24,136 nt of DNA from CAYMRB01 sp964392615 (GTDB taxonomy: Bacteria; Planctomycetota; UBA8108). The DNA is taken from contig CAYMRB010000106.1 in assembly GCA_964392615.1 (NCBI GenBank), positions 1 to 24,136 on the forward strand. Direction: 5' to 3'. The notes beneath the pieces were generated by a model, which had not been told where the DNA came from, made no database searches, and saw only the letters and a program-made list of their open reading frames with translations. This document shows, in pieces, positions 23,809 to 24,136 of this stretch; the stretch's first letter is position 1, and every line of letters begins with the position of its first letter. The translations under genes and the position numbers were made by a program.

Positions 23809-24136
23809 TGGCCATCGAATTCCTCCTGGACGTGTTCGCCGAGTGCGCCGATCGCGACGCGATCGTCTGGCGAGATGCGTCCTATGGCTACGACTGGTTG
23901 CGCCGGACGGTCGACGAGTGGATCGACCGAATAGAGACGAGCGACATCCGACCCGGCTCGGTCGTCGCGCTCGAAGCCGACTTCTCTCCCGTCGGTGTCG
24001 CGGTGATGCTAGCGCTCGTCGAGCGCGAGGCGATCGTCGTGCCGCTCACGAAGTCGGTAGAGACGCAGAAGGAAGAGCTCCGGCGCACGGCCGAGGTCGA
24101 GTTCATCGTTCGCGTTGACGACAGCGACACCGCGAC
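23808..24136 (+). CDS. AMP-dependent (ANL) acyl ligase, N-terminal fragment (runs off window)
   Basis: Only the first 109 residues are present. They resemble the start of ANL-superfamily acyl-CoA/acyl-ACP ligases: FAECADRDAIVWRDASYGYDWL, then DIRPGSVVALEADFSPVGVAVMLALVEREAIVVPL, which is the usual N-subdomain pattern of nucleotide-site helices. The AMP-binding motif (S/T-S/T-G-T/S-T-G-x-P-K) and the catalytic C-domain lie beyond the edge, so activity is inferred. The ATG overlaps the SDR stop by one base (TGATG), implying translational coupling. It would activate the acyl group loaded on the ACP. Confidence 0.8.
   Translation, partial: MAIEFLLDVFAECADRDAIVWRDASYGYDWLRRTVDEWIDRIETSDIRPGSVVALEADFSPVGVAVMLALVEREAIVVPLTKSVETQKEELRRTAEVEFIVRVDDSDTA

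Noticed and set aside
1..24136. Defence system, prophage, transposon or integrative element
   Set aside because: No integrase, transposase, phage structural gene, toxin-antitoxin pair, Cas or restriction gene and no flanking repeats were seen. Lhr and the radical SAM protein occur in ordinary genomes, and nothing here links them to defence.

Overview
The window is about 24 kb of high-GC bacterial DNA, densely coding and with no mobile element, CRISPR array, tRNA or rRNA that I can support. The best lineage guess is Planctomycetota or a close relative. This rests on a secreted Cys-rich PPC-module protein ending in a paired dockerin-like Ca-loop tail, a signal-peptide PQQ propeller opening with DWPAWRG, and several genes without a clear Shine-Dalgarno sequence. 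It is inference, not proof. A run of ten Ns (19648-19657) shows a scaffolded draft or metagenome assembly, so linkage across it is less certain than elsewhere.

Left part (1-8349, all minus strand): two tandem paralogues of secreted proteins built from repeated Cys-bearing PPC-like modules. The downstream one runs off the left edge. They are followed by a full-length Lhr-family ATP-dependent helicase of about 1505 aa. A strong perfect hairpin (11-bp stem) lies between the two paralogues, and a GC-rich hairpin follows the lhr stop.

Middle part (8489-14555, plus strand): a secreted PQQ-type beta-propeller protein is divergent from lhr. Then comes a sulfur-amino-acid themed, co-directional run: a long (589 aa) Cys/Met-metabolism PLP enzyme, cysteinyl-tRNA synthetase and a short MetE-core-like protein. 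Leucyl/phenylalanyl-tRNA-protein transferase (aat) converges on this run 2 nt away. A stand-alone RfaE2/HldE-C-type nucleotidyltransferase with a TTG start and an ideal Shine-Dalgarno follows.

Right part: a minus-strand set reads cinA, then a Gfo/Idh/MocA oxidoreductase, then a radical SAM protein. The last two overlap by 4 nt (ATGA) and the second has an excellent internal Shine-Dalgarno, so they are probably translated together. They are the best candidate here for an undescribed two-enzyme step. Across the assembly gap lies ffh (SRP54). It converges with a secreted protein carrying an Asp-box and probable beta-propeller, which is divergent from an acyl carrier protein - SDR reductase - AMP-dependent ligase operon that runs off the right edge. 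That operon looks like an acyl activation and reduction module of lipid, glycan-acyl or small-metabolite biosynthesis.

Most of the window is housekeeping and conserved metabolism. The items most worth a second look are the Cys-PPC paralogue pair, the coupled Gfo/Idh-radical SAM pair, the long PLP enzyme next to cysS and the MetE-core gene, and the ACP-SDR-ligase module.
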